The notes under the pieces were generated by a model. The model had not been told where the DNA came from. It worked only from the letters and a program-made list of their open reading frames with translations, and searched no databases. 64,000 nucleotides of DNA from Stichopus chloronotus (lineage: Eukaryota; Echinodermata; Holothuroidea; Aspidochirotida; Stichopodidae): contig CM037843.1 in NCBI GenBank assembly GCA_021234535.1, positions 14,959,677-15,023,676 on the forward strand. Reading direction: 5' to 3'. Position 1 is the first letter of the stretch, and each line of letters opens with the position of its first letter. Positions 1 through 39,256 of this stretch are shown here, piece by piece. Position numbers and translations under genes: made by a program.

Positions 1-124
1 ACTGCACTGTAGTTTGTAGTGTCCATGTTTGTTGTTTGTTGCTGTAGGTGAGATACACAAAGTGTGTTGTGCCTGCTGCCAAAATGTAAATTTCTTCAAA
101 ACTTGAATAATAAACGCGGAGAAT

Positions 125-510
125 ATTGTTCGTTCGTGCATAATTTGAGGGCGAGTCCACCTGAAGCATTCAAGTCAGTTTTGGGTAGTGGCTCGCTGAC
201 ACGGACAGCATAGGCCTTGGCCAGTTTTCGACACCAGATCTAGCATTGCTCCTTAGGTGACTTTCGTATAGGCTGGGCATTATTTACCACACAGATTGAG
301 ATTGATATTTTTCGTTCGTTCATTTTCATTGTTCGTTCGTGCATAATTTGAGGGCGAGTCCACCTGAAGCATTCAAGTCAGTTTTGGGTAGTGGCTCGCA
401 GACACCGACAGCATAGGCTTAGGCCAGTTTTCGACACCAGATCTAGCATTGCTCCTTAGGTGACTTTCATATAGGCTGGGCATTATTTACCACACAGATT
501 GAGATTGATA
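125..510. repeat. Direct tandem duplication, 203-bp period
   Basis: Two nearly identical copies of a 183-bp segment lie at 125-307 and 328-510, separated by 20 bp that include more TTCGTTCGTTC-like sequence. Differences are only a few substitutions (for example CTGACACGG versus CAGACACCG). The high identity suggests a recent duplication. No coding potential is seen. Confidence 0.93.
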
Positions 511-1204
511 CCCAATGAAAATCCAGGCCCAGTCTAGACAAATTTCAAAATGCTGCCTAACAAGCTATCATTTACAGGCACACCTACATTAGCAAGATGA
601 CATCAAGATACAGAGGATGAAGATTAACAATGATACACCACTTTGTATCTTTGTTGAATAAGAGAAATGAAAAGAGTTAGACTTGGGAGTGATTCTAATC
701 AGGCAATTAACCACTGTACCTGTTCTACTTACTGCACCAATGCTATGGCTGATGTTTCAGGCCTATGTTTCCTATCTTTAAAGTGAAAAATCACAAGCTC
801 AATTGAAACGTAGAATCTATAGACAACTACTGTTGATAGTTTGACAAAGCTTGATCGCATTCCTGTGCAGGTACGGTAATACTACGTGTCACTTGTGTGT
901 CTTGTTCACAGTTTGAGCCTGGTTAGGTATGGCAATGAGGGTGAAAGGAATACTTATTACATGTTTTCCACTCTTGGTTCTAGCACGTTGATAAGATTTG
1001 CTACAAATTGCCCTGTTCTTTTTCATATTTTTCATCATTTTTTGGAGGATATTGGTAATTTTTGTTGCAAAGTTCATACTTTTTAGTAATTTTCGAGGTC
1101 TAGTAGCCTCACTGTCAGGTAAGGTGGCCAAAAATTCTGTGAGAACAAACACTGATTGCCTCTTTAACCACAATTCACTATGCCACAAGAAAGCATTTGG
1201 TCAT

Positions 1205-1375
1205 TGGATGTTCAAAAATACATACAATACATACATACATCCAACTTGTAATATTTATTATATGCATGCACTATAAATAAATATCTATCCAGAACCCTAT
1301 CCTCTAACCCCGAATAATGGACCTGAACCAACCCCCTAACCCTATGCAATCCATTCACCATTCAATCTATTAAAA
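1205..1375. repeat. Dispersed repeat with CCCTAA-like motifs, copy 1
   Basis: The stretch from ACTATAAATAAATATCTATCC through CCCTAACCCTATGCAATCCATTC matches 59408-59610 in the same order and orientation: ATA-rich part, CTATAAATA-GTATCTATC, repeats of CCCTAACC, then GCAATCCATTCAYCATTC. The CCCTAA units resemble the TTAGGG telomere repeat, but they are few and embedded in a larger repeat. I read this as an interspersed family rather than a telomere relic. Confidence 0.7.
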
Positions 1376-2031
1376 CACTAAAAGTGAAACAGCATGAAGC
1401 CCATTCTAGTATGGAGGTAAGCCTGTTCCACGCCACTGAATAGTGAATGTGTACTGTATGCTAGCCTGACAGTATCACTTCCGGGCATGGATTCCAAATA
1501 AGATCCCTCTTCAATAGCGTCTATTCAGTTTATTCGTGTCCATTCTAATGTCTATACCCTTTGGGGTAGGCATCTCTCTTGTTGTACATACAGCGCGCAG
1601 GTCTCTCTCTGTTGTTACATGACTACGGACTACAGTAGTGGTCATTGGTAGTAATGTCACAGCAAGGCCTAATTATGCGAAACAATGTCGTTCACCACCG
1701 ATTGAGCAACATAGTACTGAAAAAGCGTAGCCTAACTGGTGTTACTGTTACCTGCAATCGTTTTGAGCTTTTTTACTCAAAGTATTGATACTCCCCGTGA
1801 TCAGCATCCCTGCTACGAGCACAAACTGGTACAAAGATAAAGCCATGATTATTTTAAATTTTAAAAACGCGGTTAACTTAAAAGACTGAACCCAGTGAAA
1901 GACATTGCAAGCTATGTTTATGTTTAGCAGTCAGCTGATCAACTTCTACCGGTATTGTAACCATATGACGTTGAATAATATCGTCTAAAGGGAAAGTGCT
2001 AGATTTGAGTAGGGTTGTAGTTTGTACTGCC

Positions 2032-2061
2032 AAGGAGGTTCTACAAGGACCTCCTTGGTAA
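2032..2061. other. Short perfect inverted repeat
   Basis: CCAAGGAGGT and ACCTCCTTGG form a 10-bp perfect stem around a 9-nt spacer. Nothing around it suggests a gene or transposon end. Confidence 0.5.
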
Positions 2062-2439
2062 TAATTGATACCTTTACTACTTGTAGAACTACCAGGGAGC
2101 TCAGTCCCTCCTGATCGACAGTTGTCAACAATCGATTTTTGGGTTTTTTCTGACAAGGGAGCTTTTATTTCATCCCTCTACTGGGAGCAAGTATTGTACT
2201 TTACTTGAGGGGATAAAGTCGCCAAAAATCACATGTCGTAAAGGGTAGCCCACCTTACACCCCTTGTAGCATTCAACTGGAACCACGGTGGGCCAGTAGC
2301 CCTCATGGTATACAAATGACGTGGATCGGGATTACTTACTGAGGTTAGGGGGGGAGAAGGTGAGTCAAAGTGCGTGAGTGTGGGTGAGTGTGCGTACAAC
2401 CGAACTTGCATGATGATTTGACATAACGGTACTGTGCTA

Positions 2440-3500
2440 GCACGTGTCACCTTTAGAGGTGTTCAGAAATACTACGTTCAAAGTCCAAGGCGGACCTAAG
2501 GGCCCATCTTCAGCCTCAGACCTAAAAGTCATGTACATGCTTGAGGTGCCACTAACAGAGTATCATAGTGACAAACATTCGATGTATACACACATGTATG
2601 ACAGTCTGAAGGAGGAGAAGCATTTTGTAGAATTCAGTAAAATGAGTGAAAGGACTGCCAAGCTGGACCATGTCATGAGCCTATCTTCAGATCAGGACCC
2701 ACTAGCGTACACCGGGGGGGGGGCATTGGGCCATGCCCCCCCCCCCCCTCGCATTCCCTATTTTTTTTTAATACTGCATATCTTGCTGAAAATATCAGAA
2801 ATAAGGCTGGGTTCATGCAGCTGAAAAAACTTGGGAAGGGCTATTTCCGGCCATCTGGGGGGTTTGTAAAACCCAAAATTTTCTTGCCAACCGATGGTGG
2901 CGCTCCGCTTAGATAGTCTTCACAAGTTTGCACTCCCTCCCCTTGGAAGGACTTTTAAGGTCTTCTTAAATGCTCCAGATTGCAGGAGATCTGCAGATTT
3001 CACAATTTTCCGGGGAAAAAAGCATGCCCCCCCGCCCCCCTAGCAAAAACTTTCTTGTACGCTCCGCACCAACCGACCGTGCCGCTACGCTCGGATCTTT
3101 CAATTGCAGTAATTCCTGCAGAGGCTACGGCCTCCCCCTCCACAAATTCCTGGGTACGCCACTGTCAGGACCCAAACCTCCTGAACAACCTAAAAGTACC
3201 ACCTAAGTGTCAATATGACAAAGCATCATCGTCGTAAAGGAGAATCTGTAGGAACAGGAGCATCCTGCGAAATTTCATTAAATGTGCCATAGGGCCCATA
3301 TGAGACCTTAAAGCAAGAATTCATGAACACAATGAAGGTACCACTAACACCATATCTTGATGACAAACCATGTAGATTGTACATGGCAATCTGTAGGAGG
3401 ATAAGAAATTTCGAAAATTTGGTAGAACGGGCCAAAGGATCCACATGGGACCTTAGACTAAAACTTCCTGGACACCCCAAATGGTCCAGACCCCAAGGAA
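2440..3500. repeat. Decayed repeat array with three related units
   Basis: Three diverged units share the order 'aaRGTRCCACYWA', a CAATATGACAAA-like or TATCWTRRTGACAAAC-like segment, and 'TGWAGGAGGA...AATTTCR', at about 2520-2690, 3185-3300 and 3300-3460. Between units 1 and 2 lies GC-rich sequence (about 2700-3165) with poly-G/poly-C runs and the phrase CCTGGGTACGCCACTG. Open frames here (up to 126 aa) include low-complexity proline runs and match no family I recognise. Probably a non-coding interspersed repeat. Confidence 0.5.
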
Positions 3501-4852
3501 GACTGTGTGTAAGTTTGAAGCAAATCCATCGAGGCATGTGCATATAGAAGGTATTGGAATTACAGTATTGTGAATCGATAGCTCGTACATGAACGGGTTC
3601 CTAATATGACGTCATAAGCTGCCTTGTGGGGGGAAAAAGGAGTTTTTCAAGAAGGCACTTCCAAATGTGAAATTCAAAACTTTGATTGCATAACATTGAA
3701 AGACGTCCTAATGACGTCAAAGGTAATTTTGGATATCAATTAGTCCAAATATTTAGAAAAACCAGTTTCCATTGAGTTTTAGTCTACGTGTCATGGCCTC
3801 TCTACGGTTTTACTTTCTCCCTTGCTCTGGTAAACTGTGGGGTTTTCGGACATTGTTTCAACTTTAATAAAGGAGCAAAAACAATCGATGCATGGAAGAC
3901 CTTTCAGTTGCAAAACCCAGATCCACTGTATCTAAGTAGGTCTAATCTGAATATTCCTGGCCAGCAAGTAAATCACCAACACCAATAAGTTTACTTAATA
4001 AACCAACGTTCCCCATATACGTCGGTGGAAAAAGCTTTAGCTGGTCGAGCAAACACCTTACCCTGATTTCTTATCAACCCAGCCAAACATGTCGGGTTTA
4101 AGTTTTCCTTCTGGTTGTATCAACAACCAAAAAAAAAATGAATGCGATACAACACTTAATACAGAAAATATTTTTATCTGTTATTATGAAACCAGATCGA
4201 ACTTGACATAAATTCGGTGATTAGGTTTTATGCAGCGATGTGTCCATTGGCCAGCACCGTTTATAACGTGGATTGCAAAAGTTAAATAATGATAATTTTG
4301 TCAGTACTGGGGGTATTACGTACAGGTATAGATTGTGCGTTTTACTGGTCTGAAATGGTAATATGATTCTTACTTGCATGACTACTCAATTTTCCTATTT
4401 GACTGCTCTTGAAAAATTCCGAACAATACTGTTTAATTTCGCGCATGTAAATGTGCCCACCTTAGTATCAGCCTATATACATACCGTTAATAAAAGGCAA
4501 ACGGGATACACTTTTTGGCGGGGAGATAAATGTACGAAATATCACAATATAACGTACCTGAGATATGAAGATGGATAGTTTATTGTCACAGTGACCTTAA
4601 AATATTTTCATGTTTTGAGTGAGTTTGAGGTTGAGTTCTTATCTTTCTAAATTAGACCAGGTTAGTTGGCAATTTCTTCATATTTAGATAAGGGTCTCAT
4701 CTGCCCGAAATTTCCACAACTTGCATTTCACAATAAAATGGTGGGATTTCAAACTAAGTTTGTGTTTGGGAGGGGTCACCCCCTTGCCCTCCTGCCCCGT
4801 ACACCTATGATGTAAATAACCATCCATGCACAACGGACTATTTACGGAACCA

Positions 4853-4856
<4 letters not shown>

Positions 4857-4949
<93 letters not shown>
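4857..4949. repeat. Compound (TA)n-(GATA)n microsatellite
   Basis: About 22 TA units are followed directly by about 12 AGAT units. The minus-strand open frame of alternating Tyr-Ile and Leu-Ser-Ile is only the translated microsatellite. Confidence 0.97.
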
Positions 4950-4950
<1 letters not shown>

Positions 4951-5869
4951 ACACAACTTGAAACTTAAAGGGGCTCATTGAGTTGATGTAGTTTATTTTG
5001 TGGAGAGTTTGAAAGAAACCATTACATGACGATACTTGGTCTGCCTTCTTTTACAACATGCTGTAGCTGAGTTGACTATAACGTGCAACTGAAATTTAGA
5101 ATATATAGCGAATGAATGTACCCCGGGCTCTGCAAACTGCATGTGTGGCAGTGGGGGGCTCTTCAGGTCTTTGTATACGCATATTGTCTAGTCAGTTACA
5201 CCAGACAAGTGTGTCTAGACTGCGCAGTTTACAGAGAATGTGTACTGAAGTGAAACATACTTTTATTCCTGCTTTGCAAAATGGTCATATCAGACAATCG
5301 TGTTATTATAAACGCAAACTTCTTTGGCCTTGACGAGGTTACCGCTGATGTTACGTCCGTTAGTGAGTCAATAAGTCCTAGTACATGTACATATGACCCA
5401 TAGGCATATTATGGAAACGATATGTCAACGAGATAAACAGTTTTTTTTTTTTTTTTTTAAAGTTCGGTGTTTACCTGTGACAGGTTAAATTTCCATGCAG
5501 CTATGGTCACTGTCTAAGGTAGAGCACCAGCCGTTATGATTAACAAAACCACTTAAAAAAAAAACCTCAAGAAATGTTCATCGTTCTAAGGCTCCGGCAG
5601 AGAACCCAAATTACTTGTGTTACAGTGACGGTATTTTCGAGATGATGACGGACCACCACTAAAACTTCCAACATATTTAGGTCAAAGGATATGGACATGT
5701 GAAGGAAATGCCTGATGATAGAACCTTGTATGTGCAACCATGTATGATCAGCCATGATTGATTCTGATATCATCTTTCAATGCTCTTCTGCTCATAAATA
5801 CATTCATCCCCCCCCCCCCCACTCTCCATTATACGATGGCCCAAATATCCATGGGAATATTTTTTTTAT

Positions 5870-6118
5870 GCGCGTTCCTACGCGTTCCTACGAAGTCAGT
5901 CGTTCCTGTGGCTTATGATACGGCGTTCCTACGAGTTACTTTGTCTTTCCTCCTACATATTATGTAGTTCTTACGAATTATTCATTCGTTCCTACTATTT
6001 ATTAAGACGTTCCTTCGAGGTATTATGCTGTTCCTACGACTTATTATGTCATTCCTGTGGGTAATTGTGTCGTTCCCTACAAGTTATAATGTTGTTCCTA
6101 CGAATTATAATGTCCTTA
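5870..6118 (+). repeat. Decayed tandem array, GTTCCTACGA-type unit
   Basis: The core (G)TTCCTACGA recurs roughly every 25 bp, alternating with TTATTATGT- or TTATAATGT-like spacers. At least ten recognisable cores occur. Units vary in length and sequence, so the array is old. Confidence 0.8.
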
Positions 6119-6479
6119 GTTTCACGGTCTTTCTGGTTAAAGGTGCTCCTTTACCTTCGATACCTTCCTTGCATACATACGAAAGCATGATATAACGAAA
6201 TTATAAACTGTACACGGAGCCCTAAATTGCGAAAAGTGAATTTGATGCGCTTCACCACTCTCAGTGACATAGCTACCGGTAGTTGGCACCAAATACGTCA
6301 TAGTACCATTCATGAAGGATAAAAGAAATCACCTTTCGAAAAGTAACTTTTCGCAACGTCTCACACCATATAACTTCTGTAACACCATCTACGTCACTCG
6401 TTAACGGTTCGGTTTACAGACTAAAAATCTTTGCAAAACTGACAACGATGATCCGGTATTTTTCAATATTTGAACAATG

Positions 6480-6795
6480 CTGGAATATGAGTTGTAAATT
6501 TGTCATATTTTGCCACTGAAAGTCGAACATGTTATAACCACTGCAAAAAAAAAAGAAAAAAAAAATCAAGCCCCTATTTTGCATACATGAATATTTACAG
6601 CCATTCCTCCTACTGTTTTGTTTGATTTCAAGTAACAGTGATTGACGGCTATATAGGCTTTCTCGGATAGTCTGAATTTTGTAGGGCCAACAAAAATGTC
6701 CAGGCAATTTTCATGTTCAAATATTTGAAAGATGAATGCATAGATCTCTTTCAGATTTTGTGACAGGTGATATTTTCCCCTACTTTTTCGTCCCT
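6480..6795 (+). repeat. Dispersed repeat family R1, copy 1
   Basis: This segment is collinear with 18111-18410. Shared landmarks in order: TGGAATATGAG, GTCATATTTYGCCACTGAAAG, ACATGTTATARCCA, CAGTGATTGRCGGCTA, GAATTTTGTAGGGCCAACA and CAGATTTTGTGACAGGTGAT. The overall match is high with small indels. No terminal repeats or coding sequence were recognised, so the element class is unknown. Confidence 0.85.
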
Positions 6796-8718
6796 AAAAC
6801 ACTGAGGGAGAACAAAGATAGATGAACAGGCAATGGTCAGTGCACTGACTCATATGCAGGCTTTAAAGTCAAGAACACAAAACACCCGACTTAGTTTTTT
6901 CTCCGAATCCCTCCAATGAATGGCGTAGCGTGGGCCCCGTCTGGACCAACCTAGCTTTTCCCTTTGCAAGGTAAACGTTTACAAATATAGCTTGGAAACT
7001 TTGGCGTGAAAGATTTTGCGTCAACGCTGCATGCGTTAAAGATCTTGCAACGAAATTTCATGTAACGGCCCCCGCTGAGAGTTGCTATCATAAAAAAGTT
7101 CCCAGATGGATTGTTTGAACTTGTCAGGAATATAGTTTTTCTACGAGTAAATATTACCTGGAAATACACTACCAAAAGCACCAGCCGGCTCACACTACGG
7201 TACTAATTCTGCAATCGAACGAGACCTAACATACACTTTTTTCAGTCACCTCTGAGTTCAATGGGCTTATAATTGCATTAGCACTCAACAATGAGACGAG
7301 GTCTTGACCTTGCACGGAGGCTTAACTTAAGGGGGGTGAGTACCCCTGTTGCTTTACTGATACATATATGTGTCTTGTATATGCCATGCGATGTCAAAAT
7401 TAAGGTGAAGGACGTTTTTCCGCTCAGTGCGTTCTTAAACAGTGATGTTTGATTTTTACAAATGAAGACCGCATATGCGTCTGACTTCTTGCGTGGACTC
7501 TGAGAGGTGTGACGAACTTCTGTGGCTATGTGTAAATACTGCTTGCTGGTCGATCCTTCAAGACAAGATCTACCGGTACGTTAAGCTGAGAGGGCTAAAA
7601 TTTTGAGAAGTGTTATATGGTTATCTCTGTTATATGTTTGCCATCTGTGAGAGTACCACTCGTCACGAAGCAAGGCTCAAAAGAAATGAGTAGCTGTATA
7701 AAAAGGCGTTGTAATTTTTGTAGTGTATTTTTCTAACAAAATGAGATACAATTAAGCACCTCAGGTCTTTCTCTCAAATAAACCCTCTATACTGGCTCAG
7801 TGCCAACTTAGCAGCGTTGTAATGACGAATTCTGTTTTCGAATGCACATCCTAAAAGAGCCTGTTTCAAATTAATGTAATTGACTGCTGTTCATACTACC
7901 ACTGGCGACCTGTGCACAAAAGTCCCCCCCCCCCCCCAAAGGTTTTCCAGCTGGGAACAATAAAACCTACCACGTGTTTAAAGTTCAATATGAATTTGCT
8001 GGGCCTGTATAGGACGTCATGTTATTGCCTGTACACATTTTGCCCTCACAGATCGTAAACTTGGAGGAGTTCAAATCAGGGATGTTCTACGTAATAAAAA
8101 ATGATTAGTCCTATACCTGAAAGAGATAATCAAGGTGGGGCTATGAAAAAAAAATGGTGACACGACAATTTATTTTCTAGTTCCATTAAATGGAGAAAAG
8201 CGACTGGAATCATTATATGTTCAATCTCCTCATTGTTAAGTTTGTTTTTTGGGTTCTAAGACCACCTACAAGGTTGGTCCTAATTGAATTATTTTTCCCC
8301 CAGTTTTAATATAAAATATTTGGATAAGCCTTTAGTTTCACACGCATGCAGTTAATCAACATCTTTATGTATTGTAGTTATTCATTCCTTATTTATTTAA
8401 AGAACGTCCATGCATGGTTTCTGCCAATGGGCACCCGACCCTAAATTATTCCAAATGACGTAATCACAGAGTAGCGGGCGCTGCGTCCTGTCTGCCTGAG
8501 CATCTGTTGTTTTAAAAACATCAGCATGAGCGAAAGTCGTGTTCTCCAATACAGGAGAGTAATCTTACGCGTTTGCAATAATGACTCATTGCGGGTTATT
8601 ACAACTATCCAATGGGCGACTCTTTGGAACTTCAGGCCGATTCTTACACCGCATAACAGTGTTCACTTTCTGATAAACGGTACGGTAGACCTTTAAAACC
8701 ACGGGATGGATTAAACTC

Positions 8719-8727
8719 TATAAAAAG
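8719..8727 (+). promoter_or_regulatory. Possible TATA box upstream of receptor A
   Basis: TATAAAAAG is a good TATA match about 620 bp before the receptor A start codon. A 5' UTR of up to about 590 nt, or an unseen 5' UTR intron, would be implied. Sequence alone cannot confirm use. Confidence 0.25.
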
Positions 8728-9340
8728 ATCTAGCATCAACAACTTCAGGTCCCTTAGGGAACAAACTCTTTACAACTTTTGGAGTCCATGTGTTCCACCT
8801 CGCCTATGTAGGCAAATGAACACAGATGTAGTGCATAATATATCAATCGTTTTGGGAACACAGAACTTTACTATACAGTATCAAGAAGACCTGCGTGATA
8901 AGGGCTGCCAAAGCTTTTTCGAACTGTCACGGTATTTTAAAACCTATTGCTGCGTATCGGAATATAATTACAGTCACTATATAGCCGAGAACAAGTAACT
9001 GTAGTCTACTCCAGCCTTGTTCTCTTATTTTTTCAATAGCCGGGTGCACGCATGCGTGAAGGTTAAGCCCTGATTAGCCAGTATTCGTGAACTTATTTTG
9101 TCATTCCATTGCAAGAAATTGTTGGTTGGATTGGTTTTGCGGTTTGCACAACTCTGTACTTCACTGGCACTCGTTGAACGCTATGATTGCAATATAGCAT
9201 TGAAGGAGAAACGAGCCGGACTTAAAAGAGGAATTACGCAGAGGAGCCATTTTTTCGACGAAGAAAAGAAATTTTGCTATAATTTTGCCCCAAAGATAAG
9301 GCGATAAGGGCCTTAGCTCTTCAAGTTTCCCACTACCTCA

Positions 9341-35612
<26,272 letters not shown>

Positions 35613-35819
35613 ATTTTACGATGGAAGAAAATCTTCATACATTGTTTTTCACTGTATTTACGTCAATGAGAGTTAGGGGTGGGGTGGGAATTTCATTTTT
35701 GAACAGGATCTGTCAAATTGTAGTAATTAAAAATGTTCTATTTCTTGTTTTGTACGTAAGTTGTTGGACTTGGTATTTCTTACATGTATCGGAAAACATC
35801 CACCTACCAGTGGATTTTC

Positions 35820-35825
35820 ATTAAA
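35820..35825 (+). terminator. Possible poly(A) signal of receptor A
   Basis: ATTAAA 208 nt after the stop codon; another ATTAAA is at 35726. Canonical AATAAA first occurs near 37500 and 37933. Which one is used cannot be told from sequence. Confidence 0.3.
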
Positions 35826-38800
35826 TTTAAAATTGGCTACGATTTATCTGTAAATATTTGTAACAGTGATGTAAATACTACATCGAAAGTGTTTAAATCA
35901 TATTTTGTTTTTATTGTAACTATGACTTTAAAAAAAATGCTATAGGTATGATAGTTTATAATGGGCAACAGTTGTTAATTACAAGAGACAGGATACTAGA
36001 GAATGTGGATAGCATTAACGATAGGAAATTGAAATTAATTCCATTAGTGCTTTTGATTTGTTTTCATGAATTCTTGAAAGAATTTTCTCTCGATCCCATC
36101 TTCCTTCGCCCTTCCAAAGCTAGCTCCCCACCCCATATGATTCTTTCGTTGTTGTTTTCTTATCGACGTATACAAAGAGTTGATTTGTAAATATGTCCTT
36201 GCTAGACTTTCCTGGTTTGTGCCCATTCAAGGCTACTGCCACCACATTTATGACTGCTTGGCTCCCTCATGCACCCTGTCACATGTCAGTTATGCCTATC
36301 AAGTCTCTGGTGGGTTTAACCGATCATCGTCGTCGACATTCTCAGGGTTTATATATTCTATGTTTTGTCATGAGGAGGGGGGGGGGGGTATCAACCAGTC
36401 AACCAGTACTCTTTCGGTATACTTTTTCTTTTCAGTTAAATGTTGCTTTGTAATCCTCAAGATGTCCTGGAAACTTTAGATCATGTGTGTGTGTGTGAGT
36501 TGTCTTACATATCGTACCACTAAACCTGAAATTTACGAATAATCAGAAGGCTATTCTTATTGTGAAGCAGGACCAGTTGACATTTGTAGAAGGTGTAAAC
36601 CAAATTTGTACCAAACATACAGGCATATTATGTAGATGGGACTGACGGCATTAAGCATTGGGAGTTATGTAAGCTGGTTGCCAAGAAAGAAGGAACACCA
36701 CTTGCAGTTAAAGAAAATGTAAAAAGAACACTTTAGATAACCCTAGCCTAAGTTTGTTCAAATACTATGGGCATTACATTAGGCTACATCGATCATTATA
36801 TGGTGGTGCATAAGGTATGTCGTCTGCAAAGCGCTTCGTATGCACTCAAAACTTCATTTGAGTAAAAGTTAGGATAAATCTCAAGGGTGCAACACACCGT
36901 CCTGCGACACATCACAATGTATAATGCAATCCATGTCTCGTAGCATATTAGCTTTGTAATGAATGTTCCTTTGAAGTAACTCAAAACCAAACGTGTCACT
37001 TTTGGAAAATATTCGGTGTCAGAAAGTTGCTGGCGCAAATAACAGTTTAAGCGTCTCATTCTTAACAGTTGACCAGTTAATGGCACTACTCCATGAGGAT
37101 ACATCTGTAACTACAGCCATTTTATACTTCTGGGCGGAAGGAAATGTGTCGTCTTTTGCTCCAGAAAAATTTGGGAAGAAAATTAAACAGGTGAAATGCA
37201 AAACGAAACTTGGTTTCGAACGAATAATATAATTGTCATCAGTGGCCTCAGAGTAAGCAGCAAACACCGTGCAGGGTGCAAATACATACTGAGTACAGCC
37301 AGGTTATATTTGATGTAAGTTTGAGCACATCTCCACAGCCTTATGGGGTTAAGTAAAGACATTTTCACAATATAACTAGTTCAGAATCCAATGACAAAAA
37401 CTAGTAACAATATTTAGGAAAAATTCAATTATTTTGTGTAGGATTTAATCGTGAGACATGGTTGTAGACTTTCAGACTCTCCAGTGTAACATCCAGGGAA
37501 ATAAAGTGGAAAGATTAGCTTTTTTCCATTTCCTTCTTGATTGTATTATTAATTATTCCCCCCCCCCCCTCTTTTTCATGTGCCTGGTATTCGTTTTTGT
37601 TCAAAAGTTTGTCGAGGGTACTTTGGGGATTATTCGGGCTACTAAAGCAATGTACTTAAGGAAGATAGGAGCACAATATGTTACTCTTTCAAGAATGATG
37701 GTGAATCCCCACAAAGTGACAAAATATATGGTTGAGACTTTAACCGTAAATGTTCAATATGTAGATATCTGTAGCCTATCTGAGGGAAACGTAGGCCTAC
37801 GCAAGATTCCATAGCTCCTATAACCTTTCAAAAGACAGTATTTAGTAACGTTTAGTTTTTAATGTTTATTGCTGTTTTCTTTTACCCTCTTTCTTTCTTC
37901 CTGATTTAACTTTTATGACAGAAAAAAAATGAAATAAAATTGGTGGAAGCTTTTATACCCTTCGCTTTATTTTATTTTTTTTGTTCACTGAACCTGATTA
38001 CGTTACATTTGAAAAATACTTAACACTACTTTTCATGCTGAGTTGATCCGCTAATCCTGTTTTTCATACCATATTAAGACAAAAGGAATGCGCGGTGTCT
38101 TTTGTTACAAACCATATCCCCTGAGGTCACTTTTATCACCGTCTCTTATATCACCTTCCCTAATTCTATCCCACTTAGGTAGCTACACCAAACACAACGG
38201 TCAATTAGAGATCAGATGCCTATGGTTTCAAGAACTCTATTTTAAATCCTGACAAGAGATCTAACGTCATCATTTCGTTCCATAAAAATTTCTTTGAACA
38301 CCTTTTAAAAGGAAATATAAGACAGCAACATGAAAAAGCAATAAAATAGGCAAAGTAACGTATAATTCAGGACTTAATTTCACTAGAAAGTTACTTAAGC
38401 CCTGTGAGGAACCCCAGAGGAAAAGCCAATAGTTTCCATATTTAAGAGAAAAAAGTAACCCCCCAAGAACAAATTAATTAATTCTAGAAAAATCATATAT
38501 TTTGAAAACTTCTTCAAAATACGTTCAAATCATGTTATAGTTTGATTTCTTTACGGGGCATATTTCGCGATTAGACAAAAAAAAATAGGCTATTTAAAGA
38601 AGATTTGCTGAGTATTTCAAGGATTTTTGGACCAGAACAATTAACCATGTCCTTTCACAAATCAATAGCTAATTGCCCACGTGGGAAGATTATGGGCAGA
38701 GAATGGCAAAATAGCGAAAGTTTTGACCAAAACATGCTGGTAGTTTACGCATATAAAACATATTTAAAATTCAAAATCTCCTTTAGTTCATGTAAGTCCA

Positions 38801-39256
38801 GCACTCACAAGATCAAATTCAAACGTGAATTGTGATTCTTCATTCATGATTGTGCATTAAGATAACCAATCGTCCAATGTTTGGGCGAGGTGTCTTAGAT
38901 TCCCCGTTGTCTCAGAATGACTTCAGTCTGAAGAATTTAAATATAATAGTGCTCTCAATATGGTGTAGGAGTTTCTCTACCAGAAATATGACGAGAAAGA
39001 GCAACAGTGAGATGACTGCGATATAGTATATAGGTAACACAATTGATCAAGGAAATTTTGGGGGTGCACGTGACACCCGCAGCATCCCCTTCCCCCTTCT
39101 CCACTCTTGGATTCGTTACTTGGGGTGTGTTGAGCTCTTTCGGTGGAAGAGTCAGCAGATCAGTATAAGTGAATCATATTGATGAGTCACTTACGTAAAT
39201 GGGGATTCAAACGAGACTTACGTCATTTTGTTCAGCCACCGTAGTATACAGGCTGG

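Larger units (their letters stand above)
1..9340. other. Intergenic region upstream of receptor A
   Basis: No convincing protein-coding exon is seen. The open frames are short, lack recognisable motifs, and several run through poly-C or microsatellite sequence. The region holds the 203-bp duplication (125-510), a CCCTAA-containing dispersed repeat (about 1205-1375), a decayed repeat array (2440-3500), a TA/GATA microsatellite (4857-4949), a decayed TTCCTACGA array (5870-6118) and one copy of a dispersed repeat (6480-6795). The last few hundred bases presumably hold the promoter and 5' UTR of receptor A. Confidence 0.6.

Noticed and set aside
4684..4956. 90-aa frame starting MCLSIYLSIYLSIY
   Set aside because: Translation of the GATA/TA microsatellite, with an unrelated extension.
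37458..37814. 118-aa plus-strand frame between the receptors
   Set aside because: It crosses a poly-C run and shows no domain, splice pattern or similarity to the neighbouring genes.
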